A stretch of DNA of 64,000 nt from Dermacentor variabilis (Eukaryota; Arthropoda; Arachnida; Ixodida; Ixodidae). Below, piece by piece: positions 21,247 through 31,619 of this stretch. Each line of letters starts with the position of its first letter. Within the stretch, counting starts at the first letter, position 1. The stretch is from positions 239,374,584 to 239,438,583 of the forward strand of contig NC_134570.1 of the NCBI RefSeq assembly GCF_050947875.1, written 5' to 3'. Under the pieces are notes generated by a model that saw only the letters and a list, made by a program, of their open reading frames with translations, did not search any database and was not told where the DNA came from. The position numbers were made by a program, and so were the translations under genes.

Positions 21247-22154
21247 TTAAAGAGCCTGGTCGCGTGGACTGCGTATTTCCTGATAAAGGATGCAGTCGTC
21301 TGCAAATAACTTAATAGTGACCGGAATATCAACGGTGATGTCATCTATGAATATTGAAAAGAACAGTGGCCCAAGCCCTGAACCTTGAGGGATTCCCGAC
21401 TTCACCGGTCGTGAATCGGAGCACACGTTGTCGATAGTGACAGTTTGATTTCGATACCAGAGGTAGGCCTCGATCCATGAAATTAAGGTATCATTTTTCA
21501 GTATAGGTTTTAGTTTTGTCAGAAGTTTCGGATGAGACACACGATCAAACGCTTTTTCAGATTCTAGGAAGATCATGTCAATTTGGCCTTGTTTATCTAG
21601 GATAGCCGCAATATCATGAACAGTTTCCAGCAGTTGTGCGATAGTTGAGAGTCCCCTACGAAAGCCCTGCTGTCGGTCGTTGATTAGGTTACGTTGCTCG
21701 AGAAAAAGTGACAGGTGCTTGAATATGATGTGTTCCAAAACTTTTGCGCAAGAGCACAGCAGGGAAATCGGTCTGTAAGATGAAATAAGGGAAGTATATG
21801 ATGTTTTAGGTAAAGGAACAATGTTTTTTCGAATTTCCAATCGCTGGGAAGCTCGCACTGAAAAAATGATCTCTGAAAAATAATGCACAAGAACTTAGAG
21901 CACCATTCAGCATAACTCAGAAGAAATGCGTTAGGTATGCCACCTATACCAGACGACTTTTTTGGATCGATATTAAGTAACAGCGAGAAGATTCCTTCCT
22001 CAGATGTCGAGATGTCACTTATTGGTGGAATATCATTAGCTGTGTTGGGGCATGGCCTTCTACCATCATCTTCGGTAAACACTGAACAAAAGAATGCATT
22101 AAATGATTCCGCAATTACTTCTTTGTTCGTAACAATAGCACCATTTACACACAA
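21247..22154 (-). pseudogene. LINE reverse transcriptase fingers and palm
   Basis: Two overlapping frames: 22154-21684 with FNAFFCSVFTEDD and DPKKSSGIGGIPNAFL (normally KSSGPDGIPN), and 21888-21247 with YRPISLLCSCAKVLE, FLEQRNLINDRQQGFRRGLS, SGIPQGSGLGPLFFSI and KLFADDCILYQEI. The FADD catalytic pair is intact. The motif A segment reads FLESEKAFDRV, so the first catalytic Asp appears changed to Glu. One frameshift lies near 21790-21850. Inactive, but only lightly decayed. Confidence 0.9.
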
Positions 22155-22398
22155 CCCGCCGTGGTTGCTCAGTGGCTATGGTGTTGGGCTGCTGAGCACG
22201 AGGTCGCGGGATCGAATCCCGGCCACGGCGGCCGCATTTCGATGGGGGCGAAATGCGAAAACACCCGTGTGCTTAGATTTAGGTGCACGTTAAAGAACCC
22301 CAGGTGGTCAAAATTTCCGGAGTCCTCCACTACGGCGTGCCTCATAATCAGAAAGTGGTTTTGGCACGTAAAACCCCAAATATTATATTATTATTATT
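22155..22398 (+). mobile_element. tRNA-headed SINE (Ruka-like), nearly intact
   Basis: Starts CCCGCCGTGGTTGCTCAGTG (A box region), has the B box GGATCGAATCCCGG, then a conserved body with AAAGAACCCCAGGTGGTC, and ends in a short ATT repeat. It is flanked by an 11-bp direct duplication, ATTTACACACA, at 22143-22153 and 22399-22409. The body matches what I recall of the tick Ruka SINE; that name is from memory and needs checking. It sits in the linker of the minus-strand LINE, so it is younger than the LINE. Confidence 0.9.
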
Positions 22399-22409
22399 AT
22401 TTACACACA

Positions 22410-23205
22410 TATTAAGGAAGCACTTCTTTCTAGGAGAAAAGTGCTGCCAGAATTTCGCTGGGGACGAAAGTAAAATGTTCTCTAAAGTAACGTTATATTA
22501 ATAATCTTTTGCTTTTTTTATACTGTCTTTCAATTCTTTGCGCACGACACTGAATTTATGCACGCACGACGGGGATGGGTTCTGATGATGTTGTTTTCTT
22601 AACCTTTTCGCTTTTCTTCCCAAGCGAACCACTGGCACGGGCGAACATTTCTTATTATCTTTACTTTTGTTGGTACATAGTCCTGAACGCATCGCAATAA
22701 AAGGTTCTTGAAAAAACACCAAAGGGCGTCAACAGTACAGCTGCTATACTCGGAAAGCGTGACAAATCGAGAAAAATGTACGTCAAGTGTGTCTAGTATT
22801 TCTACGTCATTGGCACGCGAGAAGACCGAGACCACTCGCTCTTCCCTCTTTCTTTGTGTCACTTCGTTCAGTGTAACGCTCAGGCACACCAATTTGTGGT
22901 CTGATATTCCGTCAACCACGTCGATACCCGACACACGACGCAACATGCCACTGTTAACGAAAAAAAGATCCAGGATTGAGGCACTAGTGTTCTGGATGCG
23001 GGTGGGTAGCTTAACCAGTTGGGTTAGATCATGATAAATGATTATGTCAAATAAGCGTTTAGCTGCATTTGTAAACGGTACAGGGAAATCCGTATCCCAT
23101 GTGACTGAAGGGACATTGAAGTCACCGCCAAGTACTATGTTGCTGAAGTAGCCATGGATTGCGCAACGAAATTCATTAGGCTTATCAAAGAATGTTTCAT
23201 CTGTG
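22410..23205 (-). pseudogene. LINE endonuclease end and linker
   Basis: Minus-strand reading gives NIVLGGDFNVPSVTWDTD (the GDFN metal-binding motif of apurinic-type endonucleases) near 23110, DLFFVNSG near 22960, and GISDHKLVCLSV (the SDH catalytic motif) near 22900. A basic linker with RKQHHQNPSPSC-like sequence follows. The endonuclease catalytic residues in view are intact, although the N-terminal half is missing. A frame change occurs near 22600-22720. Confidence 0.85.
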
Positions 23206-23725
23206 CCTTAAGTTCCCCTATGTTGTCCTTGGTGTCAGTGTTTGTTGACTTCTCATGATATGACTAATAAAAATCGGGCCCCTCGGTTAACCCCCTTTCT
23301 TCTCGTTTATTACATAACGAGGGTCTCGAATCCGGCAACATTGATGCCTTCAGGTAGCATATGTGGGTTTATTGACCAGTTGCCTTCACCCAAAAAGATC
23401 ACGTTCTCGTGACGCCTACGGCATCAAGGACGTTCCACGTCCGCCGCCAAGGTCTGTGAGTGGTGGCGCTGGCAACACTCCCAGAGTTTACTAGTACATA
23501 TAAATACCCAAGAAATGGGGAACAGCGCCGTGGTAGCTCAACTGATAGAGCATCGCACGCGAAATGTGAAGGTTGTGGGTTCGGTTCCCACCTGCGGCAA
23601 GTTGTTTTTTCATCCACTTTAATTTCCATTTATTTACCGTTGCTTCATTCCATTTATTAAGCAGAAGTAATTTCCCTTATGTTGTCCTTGGTGTCAGTGT
23701 TTGTTGGCTTCTCGTGATATGACTA
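23206..23725 (+). repeat. tRNA-like-core repeat, inverted copy e
   Basis: Reverse complement of the 469-bp unit family, with slightly more than one unit: a partial end (23206-23270) followed by a full unit. It carries one complete tRNA-like core. Confidence 0.92.
23527..23599 (+). tRNA. tRNA-like sequence e
   Basis: 73 nt with GCCGTGG/CTGCGGC acceptor, anticodon loop CGCGAAA and a perfect T arm. The 5-bp anticodon stem is weakened (TCGCA/TGTGA). Position 33 is again G. Confidence 0.6.
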
Positions 23726-23729
23726 TATA

Positions 23730-23764
<35 letters not shown>

Positions 23765-23781
23765 GTGTGTGTGTGTGTGTT
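23725..23781. repeat. Compound (TA)n(TATG)n(TG)n microsatellite
   Basis: Seven TA units, about six TATG units and about nine TG units in succession. Confidence 0.97.
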
Positions 23782-23924
23782 ATTTATGAATTCACATATG
23801 CATACACAGAATCACATAATACAACAGAAAATATATCACATTCTGAAAACACTGCAATGTGACATACTTGGAGACACAGGAGGATTTAGCTTCTGTTAAA
23901 AAAAAGAAGAATTATGAATGTACG

Positions 23925-24164
23925 TTGCTTCACGACAATAGTGGTAGGCATGATTTTTTTTTTAAGAAAAGAGCTGTTGAAGTAATGCTAGTGTGGGCTT
24001 CACTTATAACTTTGTATTTATTGAGGAACGGAAGATTATATTTCAAAGACTGCAGTTTGTAAAAAGTGCGGAAATGTGGTATTATCCAAAAGTCAAGACA
24101 ACGTGTACGAACATTGGTGTTTTGCTGAAGGAGTGCTATTGTATTAATAAAGTTTTTTAAAGTG
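23925..24164 (-). pseudogene. LINE C-terminal region, second half
   Basis: Within a 136-codon frame, the last ~75 residues (FINTIALLQQNTNVRTRC, then FWIIPHFRTFYKLQSLKYNL and PFLNKYK) are the standard end of such LINE proteins. The first ~60 residues of that frame come from the inserted repeat and are not part of the protein. Confidence 0.7.
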
Positions 24165-24388
24165 GGTGAAGACACATAGAATGAATGCAAAACGCGAAAT
24201 TCATGCATATTCACGCGAAATAAGTTTGCACGTGATGACACGCGTCCCTTCAGGCGAGAACGACGAAGTTCGTGGTTGCGCGCGCGCTCTCCGAGGAACA
24301 GCCATCGCTGAAGGCAGACATGTTTTTTTTTTTTTGCCAATCTGTCGGTGATAAACTGTTTTAGTTGTAATAGCTGGGTGACAATATG

Positions 24389-24880
24389 TTATATTTTCAT
24401 AATGTTGTACAACCTAAAATAATATACTGTGGAAGCTAAATAATCAATATTTGCGATATTGCGAACAACTTTCTTTTGTGATAAACAAATCCTCGTAATA
24501 TTCCTTTGTGTAGTGGTCAACCATACGAGACTACAGTAATTAATACGGGAAGCGAACAATGCAGAATAAATTTGTTTTTTGGCTTCCACTGGGAGAATTG
24601 CACGGCAACGCGATAGAGCTCCTGTGGTCATTGAAATTTTTTTGCATAATTTGTCAACATGTGAATCCCATGTTAGATTTGAGCTAAATGTTACTCCGAG
24701 AATTTTATATTCATTGACGACTTCGATCCTGTGCCCATCGCAGTATATATTCTGTTATAAATAATTAAGTTTATTTTGCGGACGGAAGAAAAGTACCTTG
24801 ATTTGAGCTGGGTTAATCTTGAGGCAGTTAGAATTTGACCGCAATACGAGCTTCAAGCAAACAACCGCATTTCCTGGAAC
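24389..24880 (-). pseudogene. LINE C-terminal region, first half
   Basis: Minus-strand reading shows YKILGVTFSSNLTWDSHVDK, LSRCRAILPVEAKKQIYSAL and FASRINYCSLVW, the conserved thumb and post-thumb segments of CR1-type proteins. It then decays into a poor match. Confidence 0.8.
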
Positions 24881-24890
24881 CATTTCCATA

Positions 24891-26723
24891 TACCCCTGAG
24901 CCGCTCGTACCTATTGCAACCCCATAGCGCTCTGTGTTTTATTATGGCCGCATTTCACTTCTCCTTTGTTATTATTTTTTTTTTCTGTTACCACATATCT
25001 ATTGCCTTCGTTTATCCATACACCAAGTTATTTGCATTCTTTGAGAGGACGTCTTCTTTGACGTCTTTGTCAGAATTAGAACAAGACCGAAGATGGTCGC
25101 TGTCCGCCTACTATTACGTATCATTACGTAGTGTGAATCCAACGAAGACAAGCACAGACCATTCTCGACATTGCGAAAAGTTTAGAAAAATGTGGCAGCC
25201 ACAACTTCCGTTGTGTGCTACGTAACGCGAAGCGTTTTGTTGCTACAGCAATGGACGACTCTCGAAATAGCGCATGTTCTCTTCGGTGTTGTGGCTGCAA
25301 TACAAGATCTGGTGGATGGCCTGTGAGATTGCGCGCTGTGGCAGGTTTTGCTCCGGCCATCCTATTCAGTGCGCTCCCTAGCAAAAATAAAATGTAATGC
25401 GGCGCGCGGGGCACGGTCTGCCCTTGATAGCGTTGTTACCCGACGGCTCCTGCGCACGTGAAGGTGGCCGTAGAAGGCAGACCGTGCGAGATCTCACATT
25501 GCCTATCTTTTCACGTGTTGCGGAAGATTTTCACAGTGTATGACCCAGTCAATTTTTCAACTATTCCTCGAAGGTTCTGCTGTCCAAACAATTTCGTTCT
25601 CTAATGCCTTTATTTTATTTTCTGCAGTTATTTCCTATATTCTTATCAATTATTTTTGTAGTACTTATATTTATTAACTTATTTTTTTAACCAATCGAGC
25701 GTGGATTTACACACCAATAACTGTCTTTGAAATTGTCTCTGAAGCGGGCAACGCTTCTCGTCTCGGAGGGCACGCGCAGACTTCTCGGCAGTGCCACTAG
25801 GTGGCGCCGCGTATCCAGAAATCAGTGTGAGAGAGAAGCCCACTTGCCACGTGACGCGTTTCTCAGCCTTCGCACGCACAGGCACACCATGCACCATTGA
25901 CAGTCATCATGAGATACATTCTAGCGCAATTCTTTTTTAATCTGCGCTCCACCGGTTTTGAAAGTCACATCAGACAGGTTTCGAATAGCTTGCCAATTTA
26001 CGTACGTTAAAAGGAAGCACCTTTGATGGTGCTCTTACGGGAACACAAACGCAAGGAAGACGTTGGAAGGCAGAGCGCCGCGTCGCGCCTTGTGGAAAGC
26101 GTATCTGTGCCAAAACAGTCCATTAGCAACCATACTGTAGTTTCTATGCGTGCAGGTATCGTTAGGCCAATGAAGGCTGGAATCGCGGAATGGCCTTAGC
26201 AATTGTGTGCTCTGAGCGCTCATTAACTAATGCTTCATGCGAGTTTACAGAAAGCGAAAGCTCATTTTAATAGTTACTTGCGATCAACCATAGTGAGAGC
26301 GTAGCCATCCCGACAATTCACGCCGAAGCGGTAGCTATGTGTGCCACCATGTCAGACAAGGCTATTGTTAAGCGTTCGTGAACATTACGAACGTTAAACT
26401 CGCCGAATAGCATACATTGTCATAGCTCGCGGAAACAATGAAAGCCCAAAAGCGTACGAAGCATGCCTAGTGAAGACAACACTATTTCTTTGCGCACGCA
26501 ATGCTTTTGCATCTAGTTGTCAACGCGATTTTAAACCTCTATATTGAGTGCTATCTGGACGTCGGACAACAGATGAGAACTCCAAATGCAGACCTGCGTC
26601 AGTGTTTCAAACGCTGCATGGCCTTCGGGAGGGACCTATGAAAGCGCTCAGATACCCTGCAGGAAAAACTGGTCTACATTCGTCAAGAATACAATAACAT
26701 TTGCTCCCTCTCACTGCATGCAG
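24891..26723. other. No gene recognised; small hairpin at 25417-25483
   Basis: Only short frames. A 12-bp inverted pair, GCACGGTCTGCC and its complement, lies near 25408-25485. The last 100 bases look like the end of an intron leading into the exon at 26724. Confidence 0.4.
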
Positions 26724-26968
26724 CCAACGACCTGCGGCAATGGATGTCGTGGCTGGGGCCCGTCGTGGTCGTGGTCGGGACACTGGTCACCTCGGTCGCC
26801 TGCTTCTTCTCCCGGCGGTACGACAACGTGGAGGTGGCGTCAGCGTGTGCAACTTCGGCCGCGCACAATGCTGACACTGACATTCGCACTTTCCCCACTC
26901 AATCACATCGCATCCCCGTAGGGGCGCACTTAACATATGGCTGCACGCCTTCACCCGAGGGGCAGTGA
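26724..26968 (+). CDS. Probable last exon of a membrane protein gene
   Basis: The frame opens right after TTTGCTCCCTCTCACTGCATGCAG, a textbook pyrimidine-rich splice acceptor, and starts two bases into a codon. It encodes NDLRQWMSWLGPVVVVVGT, then LVTSVACFFSRRYDNVEV and a polar tail, ending at TGA 26966-26968. Residues around GPVVVVVGTLVTSVACFF form one hydrophobic segment followed by basic SRR, which fits a single membrane pass with the tail in the cytoplasm. Codon third positions in the first half are strongly G/C, unlike the surrounding DNA, and AATAAA follows at 27094-27099. Upstream exons are not identified in this window. An ATG at 26744 could also start a short independent protein. I do not recognise the family. 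Confidence 0.45.
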
Positions 26969-27093
26969 AACGCGTTATATTCTGTGGTGCGGAAAAATAT
27001 TTGCGCTAAGCTTGCGCACGCTTAACTGAATTTTCAAAGGTACGAGCTTCTTATATATTATGTTGTGTCCGTCCTGTTCTCTATAGCTCAGAA

Positions 27094-27099
27094 AATAAA
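27094..27099 (+). promoter_or_regulatory. Candidate polyadenylation signal
   Basis: AATAAA 126 bases after the stop codon of the candidate last exon, followed by a T/G-rich stretch (GCTGTTATCTTCTGTG). Confidence 0.45.
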
Positions 27100-27823
27100 C
27101 AATGCCAAGCGACGCTTCCTTGCTGTTATCTTCTGTGCAGTGGAGAAACGCGTAGTCACAGGCGGTGAGTAGTCAGGTTAAATAATTGCTTCTAACATTC
27201 GCTGTTGGCGCAGATATGAATGAAATGCCTTTTTTGAGTGACGTAAGGACTGCTCATTCGGCAGTCTGTGGATATACTTAAGATATCGTGGCTGGCGAAT
27301 TCCTGTGAAGCCATGCAATGCAACTCATAACTTGTATTTTATGCGCACATGTGCGCCTTGCTATGCGGATATGTGAAGTTCACAGAACCCCTCTAGCAAG
27401 TGTGCAACATGTCATAATTTGTTGCTCCCAAAATCAATTCGCATTCACAATTCCTGCTGTAATCCTGATATCACCAAATAACCCGGCAGTCTTTCTTGCT
27501 TATTGGGTCTACTTCATTAGCAAATACGAGCAGAATATGTTAATAAAGCGAACTAGTTTTGGTGCGCGCTGTGTCATTTTTAGAACAGTGGCCATCTCGT
27601 AAACGGTTGTTGCTACGGCTCTCGGCTTCTTTACTCGCCACGTTAGCACGTTGCTTACGACGTTTTGCCGCCTATTATTTTGCCAAAGGTTCAACCGCGA
27701 GCCAAGGGCAACGGCTTGCACAAAGAAGGTCCACCAAGCTTTGGGGCCCACAAAAAAAATCCCGGTGGCCACCTCCCACACCCACGCTACGCTGTCTATA
27801 GTTGCCAATTGTGACCTAACGAG
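27100..27823. other. No gene recognised
   Basis: Short frames only. A 147-codon minus-strand frame (27509-27952) runs into the tRNA-like repeat and has no known domain. Confidence 0.4.
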
Positions 27824-28228
27824 GTTCTCGAATCCGGCAACATTGATGCCTTCCGGTAGCATATGTGGGTTTATTGACCAGTTGCCTTCACCCAAAAAGA
27901 TCACGTTCTCGTGACGCCTGCGGCTTACAGGACGTTCCACGTCCGCCGCCAAGGTCTGTGAGTGGTGGCGCTGGCTAACACTCCCAGGGTTCTACTAGTA
28001 CACATAAATGCCCAAGAAAGTGGATGGGAAAACGGCGCCGCGGTAGCTCAATTGGTGGAGGATCGCACGCGAAATGCGAAGGTTGTGGGTTCGGTTCCCA
28101 CCTGCGGCAAGTTGTTCTTTTTTTTCATCCACTTCCATTTCCATTAACTTATCGTTTCTACATTACATTTATTAAGCACAAGTGATTTCCCCTATGTTGT
28201 TCTTGGTGTCAGTGTTTGTTGGCTTGTC
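27824..28228 (+). repeat. tRNA-like-core repeat, copy f
   Basis: A partial unit of the 469-bp family in the same orientation as copy e, starting in the ATCCGGCAACATTGATGCC segment and ending at GTCAGTGTTTGTTGGCTTG. Confidence 0.92.
28037..28109 (+). tRNA. tRNA-like sequence f
   Basis: 73 nt with a GCCGCGG/CTGCGGC acceptor stem, TCGCA/TGCGA anticodon stem, CGCGAAA loop and perfect T arm. The D stem has one mismatch (GCTC/GAGG). A cloverleaf is possible but U33 is missing. Confidence 0.6.
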
Positions 28229-28764
28229 ACAATTGTGGCCTAGGAACGCGAAGTTCCACACATTATTATTTTCTTTTAGGTATCACTTCCACATATGGTT
28301 TCACTATTACAGAAAACATGAGGGGAAGCATATGGAGCGTTCAGACATTTACCAAGACTCTTGATGGTTTGGTTCGTCCGCGAACGTCTTGCGGCCGCTG
28401 GCAATAGCGCTAACTCAATTTCATAGGTAGCTGCTAAATGACGTATATATTAGTTGACCGCGAATCGCCTTTCTTAAATATAAGCTTCCTTGCGCTACTT
28501 TCTTTTACGAATATTCACTATATAGACTTTTTTCTGCCCGGTGACCTCTCTAGCGCTCTTTCTCAGTGACGGCGTCCATCTTTTTTTTTCTTCTATTAAG
28601 GTATATAACTTTTTCTGATCCCTTAACATAAATATGATATTAAGGCAATCACATTGTAATAACAGCGCACTTGTTTTTTTAGTTAACACGGTAGCACCGC
28701 CTTCAGAGTACAGCACATTCTGGTAACGTAGGATATCAGTAATACAAGACTTCTGTGCTTAAAC
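28229..28764. other. No gene recognised
   Basis: Short AT-rich frames only. Confidence 0.4.
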
Positions 28765-28778
28765 AAATCGAAACTAAA

Positions 28779-29017
28779 CCCGCCGTGGTTGCTCAGTGGC
28801 TATGGTGTTGGGCTGCTGAGCACGAGGTCGCGGGATCGAATCCCGGCCACGGCGGCCGCATTTCGATGGGGGCGAAATGCGAAAACACCCGTGTGCTTAG
28901 ATTTAGGTGCACGTTAAAGAACCCCAGGTGGTCAAAATTTGCGGAGTCCTCCACTACGGCGTGCCTCATAATCAGACAGTGGTTTTGGCACCTAAAACCC
29001 CAAATATTATTATTATT
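28779..29017 (+). mobile_element. tRNA-headed SINE (Ruka-like), nearly intact copy 2
   Basis: Almost identical to the copy at 22155, with the same A and B boxes and an ATT-repeat tail. It is flanked by a perfect 12-bp duplication, AAATCGAAACTA, at 28765-28776 and 29018-29029. The near identity of the two copies suggests recent activity of the family. Confidence 0.93.
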
Positions 29018-29029
29018 AAATCGAAACTA

Positions 29030-29630
29030 GGCGTAACAGATACGTCTTGCAAGTTCTCAACAAGGCTACGTCATTGGTTGTTGCCGTGTTTTCACGGTAT
29101 AAAGTGCTTTTAAATGTTTTTTCTATCAACTACGTAACAGTCAGCCGGGAACGATTCTTCGCCAAATGCGTCTGGCAGTTAAACAGTGTGATTTTCCCCT
29201 TACGTACAACAAATGGCAGTGCAAATTTCGCATGCTTTCAGCCAACTCGACGAAAGTACTGCAAATACACAGAATTGTGTGAAAAGCAACGGTCATTTCG
29301 CTACCAAAAGGAAAAAAGAAAACTAAGAGAAAGCTATTCTGACCGCCTCATAGCTAGTCGTCATACGTAAAATTTGAGGTTGCTGAACGAATGATCTCGT
29401 CATTAACGTCTTTCCACACACAATCATTTACTAAAGCTCGTGACCCTAGAAAATGTGTTTCACAAGAATTCACTGTAGCACTCAATGTGCGTTGCCTATG
29501 CATACAATGTATGCAATGCCTCAAACTTATGATGGTTGCTGGGCAGTGTGCTACCGCTTCAAATCTGCACACTTGGTGAAAAGAACGGGTTATCCCTGCG
29601 CGTGAATTCCCGTACAGACGCAGCTGGCGC
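29030..29630. other. Unassigned; upstream of the GC-rich gene
   Basis: AT-rich frames of no known type. At 29606-29614 CCCGTACAG followed by ACGCAG could be splice acceptors for the next reading frame. An in-frame TGA at 29577-29579 limits that frame on its left. Confidence 0.35.
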
Positions 29631-30479
29631 ATGGCTGAGCACGTGCCGCCGGTGACAAGCCAGAGCGCGTCCAGCCGCGACACGACCGCCGATCGGCCGC
29701 CCAACCGTTCAACCGTCGACGGTAGCTTCACGGCCAGAGCGAACAGCCCGACGCGGCGGCCTCAGCTGATCCTCCGTTGGCTCCGCGTGCCGCCGACCGT
29801 GCACCAGCGCATGCGCGAGTGGGCGCGCTTTTACGAGAAGCGAAGCCAGCCGCCGGCAGGTGCCACCGCAAGCAACTACCCCGCAACGCACCCTGGCCCA
29901 GGCCTGTCTGCGGAAGGTGCGAACCATCAGGGTCCGACGCCAATCTTCTGGGCGAAGCGCGCCGTCCGGCTCTTGCCCTCGCCGCTCTACCAGGGCAAGC
30001 TTCTCCAGAACGTAGTGCCTGGAGTGAGCGGTGGCGTTGCCACGGGCGCCTTCTTGCGGAAGTGTGCCGCCGGTGCCGGGCGTCTGGCGGGCGTCGCGAC
30101 GCCGCACTCCAGGCCCCGAAAGGCGTCCGCCGTTGTGGCGGCGCGCGTGCCGGCGAATATGACGCCGGTACTGCCCGCACCTGCACCCATCGTGCTCGAA
30201 GGGCCAGTGACGTCACCTCCGCGCCGCGTCGAGAGGCCGCAGTGCCCCGCGCGGTCCTCAGCGCGCAGCGAGGAGGCCTCGTCGTTCCTGTCTTTCCCGA
30301 CGGGCGAGTCGGCGGCACCCGCCGGAGCGCAAGCGGCCGCCTTTACGCACGACGACTTCCTGCGGCGGTCGCTCGCGGGCGGCTCGGTCAACGGGGCCGA
30401 CGACGTGCGCTCGGCGGGCGTCTCGGACGACGAGCCCGTCCTGCGAAGTGTGCGCAGGGTCAGCTTCGCAGACTACTAG
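29631..30479 (+). CDS. Uncharacterised Pro/Ala/Arg-rich protein with RVSF motif
   Basis: A 282-codon frame beginning at ATGG in good context (GCGCATGG) and ending at TAG. An in-frame stop lies 51 bases upstream, so this ATG is the first possible start if the exon is intact. Third positions are overwhelmingly G or C, and the GC-rich block coincides with the frame, which argues for real coding sequence. The protein is low in complexity, lacks a signal peptide or membrane segment, and is basic in the middle. A short helix-like patch, HQRMREWARFYEKR, sits near residue 60. The end, DDEPVLRSVRRVSFADY, holds RVSF at residues 276-279, which fits the RVxF docking motif for protein phosphatase 1 (inference from motif only). 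No homologue recognised. It could be a single-exon gene or the last exon of a larger one. A CATAAA variant poly(A) signal lies at about 30574. Confidence 0.6.
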   Translation: MAEHVPPVTSQSASSRDTTADRPPNRSTVDGSFTARANSPTRRPQLILRWLRVPPTVHQRMREWARFYEKRSQPPAGATASNYPATHPGPGLSAEGANHQGPTPIFWAKRAVRLLPSPLYQGKLLQNVVPGVSGGVATGAFLRKCAAGAGRLAGVATPHSRPRKASAVVAARVPANMTPVLPAPAPIVLEGPVTSPPRRVERPQCPARSSARSEEASSFLSFPTGESAAPAGAQAAAFTHDDFLRRSLAGGSVNGADDVRSAGVSDDEPVLRSVRRVSFADY

Positions 30480-31619
30480 TCGGCTCGCGCTGTCGAACAT
30501 GCCAAGACGGGGGCGTATCGTGACTCGCCGTCTCTCGTCTTGAGCGCACGGGCGTACGTTGCGATTTTTTGTCCATAAAGTGGTCACTTTGAGGGGGAAT
30601 TTGCGAATCGTGTTTGAATGTGTCATTGCAATCAGTGGTTACGAGTTAAAATTGAAATCGCTGCATATGGTACTTAGTTGCCTACCAAGCCATGTTGATT
30701 CTGACTTCGATATATGAAAGCATGGGGAAATAGATTCGTGAAACTACGCTTTATCAGTAGAGTACCTTTCTGCCACACCAAAAATGGTAACTCTGAGCGT
30801 GAGCAAAGGTTGGTATGCTGGAAAAGGCGAAGAAACAGAAGACGGCTGGTTGCGTCAAACTGGCACTGATGCACCAGCTCGAAGCGTTTTCCCAATCTAT
30901 GAGAGAGCTTACTATATGCAAAGTACAAGTATACTGAATGCGCAAACTTTCAAGAATATTCCTTGTGCCATAACGGTACGAATCCAACTTTAAAATTGTG
31001 ATGCCACCCTGACGTACCAATTCGGAGACCTGATTGCGAAATTCTCAAGTTCCTCTTTTTGAAATCAAATCAACCTTGATTTGCTTTGAATACAAGGATG
31101 ATCGCGACGCAAAAGGCAACTCTCATTTGTGCAGCAACGGTACGCACACAAAATACGAGTACAATTGAAACAAAGAATCTTTTAACACTAGTATAATGAA
31201 ATATAAGTACTACTTGTACCTACGAAATGAGGTAAAATTTATACGAAAATTAAGCAATGGGGAACAATAAATTGAGAGTAAGAAAATAAAGTACACACGG
31301 TTAAATAATCTGCGAATAACCAAAACACTAGGGAAAACTGAACCCTTAGCTTGCTTTCTCGTGTCCATAACTCACCCCGTTAAACCCATAAAAAAGGTGT
31401 TGAAGTTAACCAATACACCCATTTTAAGGGCAAAATTTTTGGAATTGCACCCTTTCTCCAAATATTCATTTTGCGGAAATGCACACGAAGTTTTGTTTTT
31501 ACCGCAATAACCTTTATTTTATCACTACCCTAGTCTTTTGTAAGTTCGCTGAAGCAATGTTCAAATCTAATTTTTGACGAAGGTGGTGATATGGGCTTGC
31601 TGGTTAGTCATCATGGAAT
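30480..31619. other. 3' flank and intergenic DNA, no gene recognised
   Basis: Includes the likely 3' UTR of the preceding frame (to about 30600). The rest is AT-rich with no supported feature. Confidence 0.4.

Larger units (their letters stand above)
20116..23205 (-). mobile_element. CR1/Jockey-like LINE, minus strand, SINE inside
   Basis: A long LINE read leftward: endonuclease end (about 23205-22750), linker, reverse transcriptase (22150-21240) and C-terminal region (21202-20510), then about 390 bases of 3' UTR. It is 5'-truncated in the endonuclease. Its right and left ends abut copies of the tRNA-like repeat that lie in opposite orientations. A SINE with its own target duplication is inserted at 22155-22398. 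Confidence 0.9.
23855..24890 (-). mobile_element. LINE 3' fragment, minus strand, split by a small repeat
   Basis: The C-terminal part of a LINE reverse transcriptase protein lies in two halves: about 24880-24345 and 24165-23925. The bases between (about 24165-24340) belong to a different GC-rich repeat that opens frames by chance. Confidence 0.75.

Noticed and set aside
24165..24340. Novel protein from the 136-codon minus-strand frame
   Set aside because: The N-terminal 60 residues come from a GC-rich repeat inserted in a LINE, and the rest is the LINE C-terminus.
17724..28109. Functional serine tRNA genes
   Set aside because: Loop position 33 is G, the variable arm is short, and the sequences lie inside a dispersed 469-bp repeat. 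They are listed as tRNA-like only.
29728..30318. 196-codon minus-strand and 248-codon shifted plus-strand frames
   Set aside because: They are shadows of the GC-rich frame 29631-30479; extreme GC content removes stop codons from all frames.
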